Part shown: in pieces, positions 49,063 to 58,466 of the stretch | How the letters are laid out: each line of letters begins with the position of its first letter | Position numbering within the stretch: position 1 is the stretch's first letter | Assembly: GCF_001613085.1 (NCBI RefSeq) | Contig: NZ_BDBR01000022.1 | Span: 1-64,000 of the forward strand | DNA from: Nocardia salmonicida NBRC 13393 | Lineage (GTDB): Bacteria; Actinomycetota; Actinomycetes; Mycobacteriales; Mycobacteriaceae | Direction: 5' to 3' | Length of the DNA: 64,000 nt | Notes under the pieces: model-generated | The model's database searches: none | What the model was told of the DNA's origin: nothing | Seen by the model: the letters and a program-made list of their open reading frames with translations, nothing else | Position numbers and translations under genes: made by a program

Positions 49063-49896
49063 ATGTGCAGATGGATGGCTTATTCAGGGGAGCCGATTCT
49101 CGCTGAAGAACTGTTGTTCAAACCGCGGCACTCATTGATAGACCAGAGTTTGCATTCCCGCCTCGGCGCGACAACGACCAACGGCGACGGTTTCGGGATC
49201 GGCTGGTATGGCGAGGGTGACGAGCCGGCGATATTCAAGAGCATCGAACCGGCGTGGAACGATCGAAATCTGCGTGAGGTCGCCGGTCAGATCCGGACGT
49301 CGATGTTGCTCGCCCATATCCGCGCGTCGACCGGGACACCGGTGCAGCGGAGTAACTGCCATCCGTTCCGGCACGGGCGATGGCTGTGGATGCACAACGG
49401 CGCCCTGCGCGGGTTCCGCGAGGTCCGCCGTGACCTGGTCACCGCGATCGATCCAGCATTGTTCTGCGACCTCGAAGGATCGACGGATTCGGAGACGCTG
49501 TTCTATCTGGCGTTGACGTTCGGTCTCACCGACGATCCCCTCGGTGCCGTCGCTCGCGCGGTCGGATTCGTCGAAGATGTCGGGCGTATGCGCCGGGTGG
49601 AGAATCCGGTCCAGATGACCGTCGCGACGACCGATGGAAAATCCCTGTGGATCTTTCGTTACTCGAGTGAACGACAGTCCAGGTCGCTGTTCTTCTCGAC
49701 AAAGATCGCTGACCTGCGGGCACTGCATCCGGAGGTGGACGTCTTGCACCGCCTAGGCGACCAGACCCGCTTCGTGGTGTCGGAACCACTACGCGATCTT
49801 CCCGGCGCGTGGAACGAGATACCCGAATCCTGTGCCGGAATAGTGCGGGCCGGGGCGGACGAACTGGTGGATTTCCAGCCCGTTTCGCCGGGCTGA
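49063..49896 (+). CDS. Class II glutamine amidotransferase (EgtC/YafJ-like)
   Basis: A 277-residue Ntn-type glutamine amidotransferase. The ATG is followed directly by Cys (MCRWMAYSG), the N-terminal nucleophile after Met removal. GDGFGIGWYGEG, LLAHIRASTGTPVQRSNCHPF, WMHNGAL and STDSETLFYL are the usual motifs of the YafJ/EgtC group. The enzyme hydrolyses a gamma-glutamyl or glutamine amide bond. Its partner substrate is unknown, since no other ergothioneine genes are next to it. The start is fixed by the essential Cys at position 2. It has no locus operator and is taken to lie outside the regulon. Confidence 0.88.
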   Translation: MCRWMAYSGEPILAEELLFKPRHSLIDQSLHSRLGATTTNGDGFGIGWYGEGDEPAIFKSIEPAWNDRNLREVAGQIRTSMLLAHIRASTGTPVQRSNCHPFRHGRWLWMHNGALRGFREVRRDLVTAIDPALFCDLEGSTDSETLFYLALTFGLTDDPLGAVARAVGFVEDVGRMRRVENPVQMTVATTDGKSLWIFRYSSERQSRSLFFSTKIADLRALHPEVDVLHRLGDQTRFVVSEPLRDLPGAWNEIPESCAGIVRAGADELVDFQPVSPG

Positions 49897-49931
49897 GTTC
49901 GCGGGATCAATCAATCGCGGTGGCGGGCGGA

Positions 49932-51638
49932 TCAACTGTCCGTGGCACGGTCGGTTCGATGGTGGAAAGCGTCGACCGCGGCTTCGATGGTGGGATAGAA
50001 GTGTGTCCTGTCGAACCGATCACCGACGCCGAAGCGGATCAGCTTGTCTTTGATCGGTCCCTTCATCTCGGCGAATATCAATTGAATTGCTTTGCCCGCG
50101 AGGTAGTTATCGAGATCGACGAGTTCGTCTACGGCCGTCGTGTCGAGATCGGTGATGGGTTCGGCGGCGATGATGACCCATTCGATCGGGGGCGGAGCAT
50201 CGGCGACGACCGAGCGAACGTATTCGTCGAAGATCTGTCCGTTGGCGAAGAACAGGGGTGCGTCGAACCGCACCAGCACCAAGCCCGCGATGCGCTGCCC
50301 GTCGGGGTGGCGCTCGACGTCGTGATAGCCGGGACGGTCCGGCGTCCGGACGAGTTCGGTGCGGTAGGGCTGCCAGGCCCGCGCGACCACCGCGACGAAG
50401 GAGAGCCCGATCGCGACGATGATGCCCTGCAGCACGCCGACCAGCGCGACCCCGACGAACGCGGCTGTCGCGAGGGCGAATTCCACGGAACTCATGTGCC
50501 ACATCCGGACCATGCCGCGGATATCGATCAACGCGGTGGCCGCGACGATCACGACCGCCCCGAGTGCGGCGTCGGGCAGGTATGCAGTGAGCCCGGGGGC
50601 GAGCAGCACGAAGAGCAGAACGGCGATCGCGCCGACGACGCCCGCCAATTGCGTGCGGGCGCCGCTCTGTTCGGCGACCGGAGTTCGCGACCCGCTCGCG
50701 GAGACAGGAAATCCACCGAACAGACCGCCCGCCACATTGGCGACCCCGATCGCCTTCATCTCGGTGCTGCCGTTGACATCTTCCCCGTGCCGGGAAGCGA
50801 AGGTCCGCGACAGCACGCCGCTGTCGGCGAACGCGATCAGCGCGATCCCCGCCGCGGGTCCGATCAGGTGCCCGATGTCGTCCCAGCCGATGCCGCCGAT
50901 GGAGGGTAGCGGCAGGCCTTCGGGCAGGGCGCCGACCATGCCGATGTCGTCGGTGAGTCCGGCGGCGGCCGAGATCGCGATAGCGCCCGCCACCGCGACC
51001 AACACACCTGGTATCGCAGGCAGCCACCAGCGGAAGGCCACGATGACAGCGAGCGTGCCGAGGCCGATAGCGGCCGCGACGGGATCGATATCGCTGCGGA
51101 CCACGGCCTGCCCGATCTCGGCGATCTCGGCGAGCACGCCGGTGGCATCGACGGAGAAGCCGAGCAGTTTGGGAAGCTGCCCGACGACGACGATGAGCGC
51201 GATCGCGTTCAGGTAGCCGAGTCGGATGGGCTTGGACAGCAGCTCGGTGACGAACCCGAGCCGAAGGAATCCACCGACGAGCAGAATGAGCCCGACGAGA
51301 ACGGCGAGGACTCCGGCCAGGGCCAGCGCACGGTCGGGATCGTCGACGGCGGCCAGTGGTAGCACCGCGGCCGCGATCAGCGGGGCGAGTGAGGAATCCG
51401 GGCCGAGCACCAGGATTCTGGACGGCCCGACCACGGCGTAGGCCAGCAGCGGCACGATGGTCGCGTAGAGCCCGGCGTACGCGGGCAGTCCCGCTGCTTC
51501 GGCATAGCCCATCCCGGCGGGGATCAACAACGCGGTCAGGACGAGGCCCGCGGTGATATCGGCTCGCAGCCACGCACGGTGATATCCGCGGGCTGTCGCG
51601 ATCCCGGGTAACGCGGTGACGCGGTCCTTCCACGACAT
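49932..51638 (-). CDS. SulP (SLC26-type) anion transporter with STAS domain
   Basis: A 568-residue transporter. PGIATARGYHRAWLRADITAGLVLTALLIPAGMGYAEAAGLPAYAGLYATIVP is the SulP signature, with up to fourteen membrane helices to about residue 430. A cytoplasmic STAS domain follows (PDGQRIAGLVLVRFDAPLFFANGQIF, DTTAVDELVDL). SulP proteins carry sulphate, bicarbonate or C4-dicarboxylates, and the ion is not readable here. The gene stands alone, with convergent neighbours on the left. The start at 51638 is the first Met of the conserved N-terminus. Confidence 0.9.
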   Translation of the reverse strand: MSWKDRVTALPGIATARGYHRAWLRADITAGLVLTALLIPAGMGYAEAAGLPAYAGLYATIVPLLAYAVVGPSRILVLGPDSSLAPLIAAAVLPLAAVDDPDRALALAGVLAVLVGLILLVGGFLRLGFVTELLSKPIRLGYLNAIALIVVVGQLPKLLGFSVDATGVLAEIAEIGQAVVRSDIDPVAAAIGLGTLAVIVAFRWWLPAIPGVLVAVAGAIAISAAAGLTDDIGMVGALPEGLPLPSIGGIGWDDIGHLIGPAAGIALIAFADSGVLSRTFASRHGEDVNGSTEMKAIGVANVAGGLFGGFPVSASGSRTPVAEQSGARTQLAGVVGAIAVLLFVLLAPGLTAYLPDAALGAVVIVAATALIDIRGMVRMWHMSSVEFALATAAFVGVALVGVLQGIIVAIGLSFVAVVARAWQPYRTELVRTPDRPGYHDVERHPDGQRIAGLVLVRFDAPLFFANGQIFDEYVRSVVADAPPPIEWVIIAAEPITDLDTTAVDELVDLDNYLAGKAIQLIFAEMKGPIKDKLIRFGVGDRFDRTHFYPTIEAAVDAFHHRTDRATDS

Positions 51639-51770
51639 GGTCGGGCGCCTCAGCGCACTCGTGCGCGGGCGGAGGCGGTCGCCACCGGGCCCGCGTGCAC
51701 CGTGTGCGTGGCGGCCATAGCTCGCCGTCCTTCTCTCGATGGGGGCCCTTCAGCAGGGTGAGCGAATCAA

Positions 51771-52022
51771 CTAGATCGTAGCCATGGACGGGACACTGTG
51801 CGGGTCCTCGCCGGTGACCTCGATCGGGTAGACGCCGACAGCTTGCCGAGCGGCCTTCTCGACGAGCAGCGGAACGAAATCGCGGACACGGGCATCGGCG
51901 AACCGCTCATGGATACGGCGCACCAGGAGCTCGATCTCCGCCGGTGATTCCGCGGGGAAACGGGCGATCAGGCGTTCGATCACCTGATCGATCTGCACAG
52001 ATTCATTGTCGTCGCGCATCAT
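51771..52022 (-). CDS. Small three-helix-bundle protein (DUF3562-like)
   Basis: An 83-residue protein with three amphipathic helices: IDQVIERLIARFP, EIELLVRRIHERFADARVRDF and VPLLVEKAARQAVG. The RDFVPLLVEK stretch is typical of the actinobacterial three-helix dimerisation family near DUF3562. It is probably a cytoplasmic dimer of unknown role. It lies 34 bp downstream of the carboxylate-amine ligase gene and may be co-transcribed with it. Confidence 0.7.
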   Translation of the reverse strand: MMRDDNESVQIDQVIERLIARFPAESPAEIELLVRRIHERFADARVRDFVPLLVEKAARQAVGVYPIEVTGEDPHSVPSMATI

Positions 52023-52056
52023 CCACCGCCTGCTCGCTCAGGACTCACCGGTCTGG

Positions 52057-53184
52057 TCATATCGCCCGCTGGGAATCGTCGGCTTCGCACCCTTCGACGG
52101 TCAGGCGCGAGAGCACATCCACGACGTCGGCCGGGCCGCCGGCCACCAGGGCACCGCGTTGCCGGACGGCGCCGTTGCCGCTGGTGAGTACTGCCGCCAA
52201 CGCGTCGCGGGTGAATTCGTAGTCACCGGATTCCTCCAGGGCGCAACGGACGTGGCAGAGCAGTTGGGTGAGGGCTGTGGGGAATCGCGTGCCGGAGAGC
52301 CCGTCGCGGGCGGCGTAACTGCACGCTGAGCGCAGGCGCGCGCCGGCGATCGGAACGGCGAGGTGCCCACGGTCGATGGCGGCGACCGAGGTGATGACAA
52401 GGGCCCGCACGAAACTCGCCAACAGGGCGGTTTCCACGACGGTGGCGGGCACGTCGCTGATTCGGATCTCGATGGTCGGCAGATGAGCGGACAATCGCAC
52501 GTCCCAATAGACCATCGCGGGGTCGAGAATGTGTCCGTCCTCGGCGAGGTCCGCGACGATGTCGTCATAGTGGGCTGCTGACCGGAAATACGGTGGTGGG
52601 CCCGCGCTCGGCCACTGCGCCCACACCATGTGGCGCCAACTGGCGTGCCCGGTATCGATGCCCTCGGCGATCGGCGAATTCGCTGTCAACGCCAGCAGGG
52701 TGGGCAGCCAGTGACGCAGGTGATTGCTGACCTGCACCGCGAGGTCGCGCTCGGGGACGCAGACATGGACATGGCAACCGCAGGTCACCTGCTCGGCCGG
52801 CGCCCCGAAGCGTTCGGCCATGCGCCGGTATCTCGGCGTGTCGGTGATGGAACCGGTAGGCGGGCCCCAGATCGGCACCCCCACCGCCAGCGGAAGCGAA
52901 CCGGACCGAGCCGCGGCGGCGATGATCGCGACCCTGGCCCGTCGAACCTCGCGATGTACCTCCTCGATACTCGCGCAGACGGGCGTGCAGGTCTCGATCT
53001 GGCATTGCGAGAGTTCCAGCTGCACATCGACGCCGGTCTCGGCTGCCGCCACGGTGGTGTTGGTCAGAGACGGGCATCCGGTGGCCGGGTCGATCAGCAC
53101 GAACTCTTCCTCGACGCCGACGGTGTACGCGCGGACATCGTTGTGGTGCAACCGATCGCGTTGGTCGATCGACAGGGACGCCAT
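52057..53184 (-). CDS. YbdK-type carboxylate-amine ligase (glutamate-cysteine ligase 2 family)
   Basis: A 375-residue member of the GCS2/YbdK family. TVGVEEEFVLIDPATG is the N-terminal glutamate-binding motif, QLELSQCQIETCTPVC follows, and GCHVHVCVPERD is the metal-binding HVHV block near residue 138. YWDVRLSAHLPTIEIRISD and R-rich C-terminal parts complete it. It joins an amino acid to a glutamate or similar carboxylate with ATP, and YbdK itself is a weak gamma-glutamylcysteine synthetase. GGAGG precedes the ATG at 53184. The true product is unclear. Confidence 0.88.
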   Translation of the reverse strand: MASLSIDQRDRLHHNDVRAYTVGVEEEFVLIDPATGCPSLTNTTVAAAETGVDVQLELSQCQIETCTPVCASIEEVHREVRRARVAIIAAAARSGSLPLAVGVPIWGPPTGSITDTPRYRRMAERFGAPAEQVTCGCHVHVCVPERDLAVQVSNHLRHWLPTLLALTANSPIAEGIDTGHASWRHMVWAQWPSAGPPPYFRSAAHYDDIVADLAEDGHILDPAMVYWDVRLSAHLPTIEIRISDVPATVVETALLASFVRALVITSVAAIDRGHLAVPIAGARLRSACSYAARDGLSGTRFPTALTQLLCHVRCALEESGDYEFTRDALAAVLTSGNGAVRQRGALVAGGPADVVDVLSRLTVEGCEADDSQRAI

Positions 53185-53249
53185 CGTTCCTCCTGGTCGG
53201 CGCCTCGCTCACCCGTGGACGAGCTATCGGGGAGACATCCGACGAGGAC

Positions 53250-53681
53250 TCAGCGTGCGGGTCGCCAGGTGGAGACTGCCCAGATGATCACGACACTCAG
53301 CGCGATGATCACGATGGACCAGGCCGGGTAGTAGGGCAGCGACATGAAGTTCGCGACAATGACCAACGCGGCGATTCCCAGCGCGCTGTATCGACCCCAC
53401 GTCGATCCGATCGCAAGGCCGATGCCGCAGATCAGCGCGAGGGCGCCGAGCACGACATGAACCCAGCCCCACGTCGTGGTGTCGAACTCGTAGACGTATT
53501 CGATGCCGGCGACATACAGCTGGTCGTCCGCGATCGCGGAAATCCCTTGAAGAATGGAGACCGCCGCCAAAATCACGAGCATGAACGCGGCCGAGATGGA
53601 TATCCCCTCGGCGATGGCCTGCCGCTGGAAGGGCTCTGCCTCGGGCGTGGCGTTGTGCACCGCAGATGTATTGCTGGTCAT
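53250..53681 (-). CDS. DUF7144-like four-helix membrane protein
   Basis: A 143-residue membrane protein with four helices: SISAAFMLVILAAVSILQGI, the loop DDQLYVAGIEYVYEFDTTTWGWVH, then LGALALICGIGLAI, ALGIAALVIVANFM and IVIIALSVVIIWAV. The sequence YEFDTTTWGWVHL-like before the second helix is a strong mark of the actinobacterial DUF7144 group. Function is unknown. GAGGAG precedes the ATG at 53681. Confidence 0.8.
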   Translation of the reverse strand: MTSNTSAVHNATPEAEPFQRQAIAEGISISAAFMLVILAAVSILQGISAIADDQLYVAGIEYVYEFDTTTWGWVHVVLGALALICGIGLAIGSTWGRYSALGIAALVIVANFMSLPYYPAWSIVIIALSVVIIWAVSTWRPAR

Positions 53682-54222
53682 GTCGACTCCTCGGTGATGC
53701 TGAGGACCGCCCACTCGACACCAAGCGATCCGCCGTTTGAATGGATGCAGGTCCTGTCGGAAACTTCTACATGTTCGAATCCATTGTCAGTGGACCACCG
53801 GTGGTGGTTGTAGTGACGACGAGGGTTGATGCTCCCTCTTTTTTCGCGCGCGAGTGTTAGCTCGGTGTCGTGGTGCATCATCGAGAATCGCATGCCCACG
53901 AAATGGTCTGCAGGGGTGCAGTATCCACATTCGTGGGTTGCCCAGAGTTTACCGGAGTGGATTCCTTTTAACAAGAAGCGGCGCAATCGCGAAAGATGTA
54001 TGCGATCGGGCGACCGGCTGTTGGTCGGTAAAGATCGGTGCTCACGAGGTGTCACGGTCCGCCATCCGAAGTAGGCGACGCCCCGGTTCGACCGAGACTA
54101 CCTATCGATCGAATCGATTGCCGGACAATTGCCGTCGATGCTGACGTATGCACTCAGTCTGCGCGTTACGGGCGAGAGTTATCGTTCGGCTGAATCGGCG
54201 GCGTCAGCTCGGGCCGTGGCGC
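53682..54222. other. Intergenic stretch, comparatively AT-rich
   Basis: No supported gene. GAGGG (53821-53825) pairs with CCCTC (53834-53838) and is followed by six T residues, a weak plus-strand terminator without an obvious gene before it. A 125-codon minus frame (53678-54055) lacks family features and start signals. Base composition is lower in GC than the neighbours, so a small untranslated RNA or foreign DNA is possible. Confidence 0.4.
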
Positions 54223-54738
54223 TTATTCGGCAGGATTCCCCGACGCCGGTAGCTCGGCGTAGAACTCGCGGAGCGCGGAGGTGACGCCGACGAGTACGCG
54301 GTGGGCGGCGGTCAGGTCGGCATCGGGCAGCGCGGCCAGCGCGGCGCGGGTGCGGGCGCTGAGCGGTCCGAAGAATCCGGACGCGACCGACATGCCGTGG
54401 TCGGTATAGCTCAGGTTTACTCGGCGTCGGTCCGTCGGGTCGGACATGCGTTCGAGGTGCCCGGATTCGATCATGCGCTCGACCAGGTAGGTGACGGCCG
54501 GTGCGGAGACGCCCATCAACCTGCTCAACTGGCCCGCACTCACCGGCGAGCCCTCGGCGTCGGCGGTCGCGACATGCATCAGGGCGCGGAAATCGTTCGG
54601 GCGCAGGTCGTGCGATCGCGCGAAGGCATGACCGATCTGTTCGGAGATCGCGGTCAGGGCACGCAGATCCCTGGCTATCTCGGTCTCCAACTCCGGCCGA
54701 CCGACGGCTGGTTCTGTGTCGGCGGTGTCGTCATCCAC
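54223..54738 (-). CDS. MarR-family transcriptional regulator
   Basis: A 171-residue MarR regulator. The winged HTH includes LRPNDFRALMHVATADAEG, VSAGQLSRLMGVSAPAVTYLVERMIESGHLER and the wing DPTDRRRVNLSYTDHG. The GTG at 54738 is chosen because AGGAG precedes it. The longer frame to 54783 has no such site. It is divergent from the MMPL transporter, 89 bp away, and probably represses it, which is a common arrangement for drug- or lipid-efflux control. Confidence 0.88.
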   Translation of the reverse strand: MDDDTADTEPAVGRPELETEIARDLRALTAISEQIGHAFARSHDLRPNDFRALMHVATADAEGSPVSAGQLSRLMGVSAPAVTYLVERMIESGHLERMSDPTDRRRVNLSYTDHGMSVASGFFGPLSARTRAALAALPDADLTAAHRVLVGVTSALREFYAELPASGNPAE

Positions 54739-54800
54739 GCGCGATCTCCTGTCTCTGCTCGACAGAGAGCTTAGCTGCCGCAACCATGGGCTTTGCCGAT

Positions 54801-54827
54801 TGCTTAAGTTTCTGAAATAGTTTTCTT
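54801..54827. promoter_or_regulatory. Putative MarR operator region
   Basis: An AT-rich island in GC-rich sequence holds TTTCTGAAA (54809-54817) just before the transporter start. This would suit a MarR dimer, but the symmetry is short. Confidence 0.3.
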
Positions 54828-56936
54828 GTGATGCGAGCGAGCAGAGGAAACGGATGGGACCGCTTCGCCGGGCTGGTCACCGGCAGACGATCGTGGGCGG
54901 TGTTGCTGGTTGTCGTCGCGGCCGCCATGGCCGTGATGGGGCTGGCGGGCAGCAACGACAGCGCGGGCCAGGCGCCGGTGTCCTTGCCCAAGTCGGCGGA
55001 ATCGGCCTTGGCCGCCGAGGCCGCCGCGAAATTCCCTGACGCTGGAACGGCTGCGGCGATCCTGGTGGCGACGCGCACCGACGACGGCACGCTGACGCCC
55101 GGCGACCTCGCTGCGGTGAACGCGGCGCTCACCAGGGTCGGCGTCTCGCCGGCCGACGGCGCCCGGGTGATCCCGGCTCCCGACGGGCGCGCCGTGCTCG
55201 CCCAGATTCCGGTGTCCGCGCAGCTCAACGGGTTCGCGCTCACCGACCGGATCGGCGAACTGCGCACCCAGGTCACCACCGATCTACCCGATACCCTGCG
55301 CGTGCAGATCACCGGCGGCCCGGCGTTCGGCGCCGACATCGCCGACTCCTTCTCCGGTGCGAACTCGCTGTTGCTGATCGTCACCGCGATCGTGGTGATG
55401 GTCTTGCTCATCGTCACCTATCGCTCGCCGGTGTTGTGGCTGGTGCCGTTGACGGTGGTCGCCTTCGCCGACCGCGTCGCCACCAGCGTCGGCACGCTGT
55501 TGGCCGATCTGACCGGCCTCTCTTTCGACGGCTCGACTTCCGGCATCACCAGCGTTCTGGTCTTCGGGGCGGGAACCAATTACGCGTTGCTGTTGGTGTC
55601 GCGATACCGCGACGAACTGCATCGGCACACCGACCATCGCGCGGCGTTGCGCGCCGCGGTGCGTCGTGCCGCGCCCGCCATCGTCGCCAGCAATGTCACC
55701 GTTGTCCTCGCTCTGCTCACCCTGCTGTTGGCGCTGCTGCCCAACACCCGCAGCCTCGGCGCGTTCGCCGCGGCCGGTCTCGTGGTCGCGCTGATCTTCG
55801 TGCTCGCCGCGTTGCCGCCCCTGCTGGCACTGTGCGGGCGCCGGGTGTTCTGGCCGTTCGTGCCGCTGGCGGACGGTCGCGATACGGCCGAGCAGGGCAT
55901 CTGGGCGAGTGTCGCGACGCAGGTCGTACGACGCCCGGCCATCGTCGCCGGGGCGGCCTCGGCGGTGCTGATCGTCTTCGCGACCGGGCTCGCGACCACC
56001 GATATCGGCCTCTCGCGGACCGAGCAGTTCCGGGTCGAGGCCGAGTCGGTCGACGGACTGGAGACGATGGCCGAACACTTTCCGTCGGGCTCTTCGGATC
56101 CGGCTGTGGTGATCGCGCGCAGCGCGACCATCGCGCAGACGCAGGCGGCACTGGACGGCGTGCAGGGCGTTTCGCGCGCTACCGCTACCGGCACGTCCGC
56201 GGGCGGTTCGACGCGGTGGTCGGTCGTTCTGGACGCCGCACCGGGTTCGGCGGAAGCGTTCACCACCATCTCGGCGATCAGGACAGCGGTCGGCGCGGTT
56301 CCCGGAGCCGAGGCCCTCGTCGGCGGTTCCGACGCCGAGGCGCTCGACATCCGCGACGCGGCCCGCCGAGACCAGGCGCTGGTCATTCCGCTGATTCTCG
56401 CCGTCGTGCTGCTGGTGTTGCTGGCGCTCCTGCGCGCGGTGCCCGCCGCCGTGCTGCTCGTCGGCGTCACGGTACTCAGCGCGGTCGCCGCGCTCGGGGC
56501 GGGCAGCTGGATCAGTGGCACGGTCTTCGGCTTCCCCGCGCTGGACACCAACGTGCCGCTGTTCGGCTTCCTGTTCCTGGTCGCGCTGGGTGTGGACTAC
56601 ACGATCTTCCTGGTGACCAGGGCGCGCGAGGAGGCAGGTACCCACGGCACCACTCAGGGGATGGTGCGCGCCGTCGCCTCCACGGGGGCCGTCATCACGA
56701 GCGCCGGTGTCGTCCTCGCCGCGGTGTTCTGTGTTCTCGGTGTGCTGCCGTTGATCACCCTGACCCAGCTGGGCATCGTGGTCGGAATCGGCATCCTGCT
56801 CGATACGTTCGTGGTGCGGACGTTGGTCGTTCCCGCGCTGTTCGCGCTGCTCGGCGACAAGGTGTGGTGGCCAGGAGCGCCGACGAAAGCTGTGGCGGCG
56901 TCGCCCGCTTCGAGGAAAACAGCCGACGTGGGCTGA
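54828..56936 (+). CDS. MMPL/RND-family transporter (YdfJ type)
   Basis: A 702-residue RND-type membrane protein with twofold MMPL architecture. A first helix (about 22-40), an extracytoplasmic domain and a six-helix bundle with FGAGTNYALLLVSRYRDEL are followed by a second extracytoplasmic domain. The second bundle has PLFGFLFLVALGVDYTIFLVTRAREE, TGAVITSAGVVLAAVF and LDTFVVRTLVVPALFALLGDKVWWPG. It exports lipids or hydrophobic drugs using the proton gradient. GTG at 54828 and ATG at 54831 are both possible starts. Its divergent MarR partner suggests inducible efflux. Confidence 0.9.
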   Translation: MMRASRGNGWDRFAGLVTGRRSWAVLLVVVAAAMAVMGLAGSNDSAGQAPVSLPKSAESALAAEAAAKFPDAGTAAAILVATRTDDGTLTPGDLAAVNAALTRVGVSPADGARVIPAPDGRAVLAQIPVSAQLNGFALTDRIGELRTQVTTDLPDTLRVQITGGPAFGADIADSFSGANSLLLIVTAIVVMVLLIVTYRSPVLWLVPLTVVAFADRVATSVGTLLADLTGLSFDGSTSGITSVLVFGAGTNYALLLVSRYRDELHRHTDHRAALRAAVRRAAPAIVASNVTVVLALLTLLLALLPNTRSLGAFAAAGLVVALIFVLAALPPLLALCGRRVFWPFVPLADGRDTAEQGIWASVATQVVRRPAIVAGAASAVLIVFATGLATTDIGLSRTEQFRVEAESVDGLETMAEHFPSGSSDPAVVIARSATIAQTQAALDGVQGVSRATATGTSAGGSTRWSVVLDAAPGSAEAFTTISAIRTAVGAVPGAEALVGGSDAEALDIRDAARRDQALVIPLILAVVLLVLLALLRAVPAAVLLVGVTVLSAVAALGAGSWISGTVFGFPALDTNVPLFGFLFLVALGVDYTIFLVTRAREEAGTHGTTQGMVRAVASTGAVITSAGVVLAAVFCVLGVLPLITLTQLGIVVGIGILLDTFVVRTLVVPALFALLGDKVWWPGAPTKAVAASPASRKTADVG

Positions 56937-56941
56937 TCGTC

Positions 56942-56992
56942 ACACTTCCCGGTCGAGTTCGGCACCACATGCCGAACTCGACCGGGCAGTGT
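56942..56992. terminator. Very long terminator hairpin
   Basis: CCCGGTCGAGTTCGGCA (56948-56964) pairs perfectly with its complement (56970-56986) around a 5-base loop. ACACT and AGTGT extend the stem by five pairs past one mismatch. It lies 6 bp after the transporter stop. There is no T-run. Confidence 0.85.
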
Positions 56993-57025
56993 CCTTCGAC
57001 CGGTCGAATGCACGAGGATGGTCGG

Positions 57026-57469
57026 ATGCTCATCCGAATCGTGGGGACGCAACTGCCAGGGTTGTCCTGCCGACCGCCGGGGATCGAGACGGCCTACTCG
57101 AACATCCATGTGGGCGTGCAGCGGAAGAATCGTCCGCAGGAGTTGCTCGACCTGCAACGTGGCGACGCGGATTCCGTCACGTGGACTGTGGAATGCACCG
57201 TCGACGGCGCCGACGTCCGCGGACCCTACATCCAAGGCAGACCAGGGGAACGCTTCCTCTACCTCAGCTGGGGCGCCGTCGACGACGCCGGAACCGTCAC
57301 CATGTTCCGGCGGGCCAAACTGATGCTCGCCGACGTGCCTGCCGAGGTTCTGGCTGCCGCGACGGAATCGGGAGTGCTCGAGGCTCGACTCGGTCTCACC
57401 GATACGACCGGAAACCCGTTGTGCGCGAGGGTGAAACCTCCCCAGATCCGGTGGACTGCCGCGACCTGA
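57026..57469 (+). CDS. DUF5990 family protein
   Basis: A 147-residue protein matching DUF5990: LIRIVGTQLPGLSC at the start, NIHVGVQRKNRPQELLDL, TWTVECTV, GPYIQGRPGERFLYLSWG and FRRAKLMLADV, ending with GLTDTTGNPLCARVKPP. Function is unknown; it is a soluble actinobacterial protein. GAGG precedes the ATG at 57026. The next gene starts 5 bp after its stop, so the two are co-transcribed. Confidence 0.8.
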   Translation: MLIRIVGTQLPGLSCRPPGIETAYSNIHVGVQRKNRPQELLDLQRGDADSVTWTVECTVDGADVRGPYIQGRPGERFLYLSWGAVDDAGTVTMFRRAKLMLADVPAEVLAAATESGVLEARLGLTDTTGNPLCARVKPPQIRWTAAT

Positions 57470-57474
57470 CCGCG

Positions 57475-58137
57475 ATGCCTGCCCTGATCGTCGGGTGCCG
57501 ACAGGCCGCAGACAAGGTCGGTCCCCGGTGGCAGGATGTGGAGGTGGGTGATTTCTTCGAACGAATCGTCGACCTCGAGGTGGCGGCCGCGGACGCGGGC
57601 GCGTTGGCGGAGCGGATGGTCGACTGGATGGTGTCGCGGCGATGGCTGCTTCGGGAGACCTCGCGCGACGCGATGTACAGCCTCCAGGTCGACGAAGGGT
57701 ATGTGGCGGGCCCGGACTGGGCTGAGATCGCCCAGAACTGGGGCGAGGACTGGATCCCCGCGCCGGTCGCCGTGATCGTCGGCAGAAACGCCCACTACGC
57801 GGGCCAGGGTGGCATCGAACCGGCCGCCGCGATCTGTCCCCACTGCGCGGCGACCACCGTGATCATCGACTACCCGCAGGCCTGGGAAGCCGATCCCGCA
57901 GTGTGGCAACCATTTTCGGACGCGATCGACGCCTGGATCGAATCCGGTGAAGGCTCGGCAACCTGCGCCTCCTGCACCACAGCGAGCCCGATCACGACCT
58001 GGCGATGGGCTGACGATTTCGCCCTCGGCACCCTCGCCTTCGACTTCTGGGGCTGGCCGCCCCTGACCGACGAGTTCGTCACCGAGTTCACCGCCGAGCT
58101 GGGCCACCGGACCGAACACCACACAGGCAAGTTCTGA
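57475..58137 (+). CDS. Hypothetical protein with two CxxC pairs
   Basis: A 220-residue soluble protein that I do not recognise. Two CxxC pairs, AAICPHCAA near residue 120 and ATCASCTTA near 163, are spaced like a split zinc ribbon around a Trp-rich segment (WEADPAVWQPFSDAIDAWIE). WRWADDFALGTLAFDFWGWPPL near the end is also Trp-rich. It follows the DUF5990 gene by 5 bp. The gene pair is likely a small operon. Confidence 0.65.
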   Translation: MPALIVGCRQAADKVGPRWQDVEVGDFFERIVDLEVAAADAGALAERMVDWMVSRRWLLRETSRDAMYSLQVDEGYVAGPDWAEIAQNWGEDWIPAPVAVIVGRNAHYAGQGGIEPAAAICPHCAATTVIIDYPQAWEADPAVWQPFSDAIDAWIESGEGSATCASCTTASPITTWRWADDFALGTLAFDFWGWPPLTDEFVTEFTAELGHRTEHHTGKF

Positions 58138-58466
58138 TTCGAGGCCACCCACGGCTGGTGCCGCGCCGCCGACCTGCCTGATCGCGCGCGGCGATGTCAC
58201 CGGCGGGGTGCTGGCCGTCGGACTCGTCCACGATCGGGGCAGACACACACCAGAACGTCAGGAAGCGCTCGATCGGTTGCGGTGCTCGCCGCATCCGGAT
58301 CTGTCCCAGCCGGCGTGGGATATCGGGCGCTGAGCGAACCGTGGTGACGTCGGCGCTCGTGCCGGCTGGGTGCGACGCCGATCTCACCGGTGGGGAGTGG
58401 TCTACGGTGAAAATTTCGCCCTCACTAGCATCGATGCAGCGGAAATATCGATGAACCAGAGGACGT
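58138..58466. other. Intergenic stretch upstream of GAPDH
   Basis: No supported gene on either strand. It should hold the promoter and leader of the GAPDH gene. I saw no riboswitch-like structure. Confidence 0.4.

Noticed and set aside
53678..54055. 125-codon minus-strand frame
   Set aside because: No start site or domain, and it covers an AT-richer intergenic stretch.
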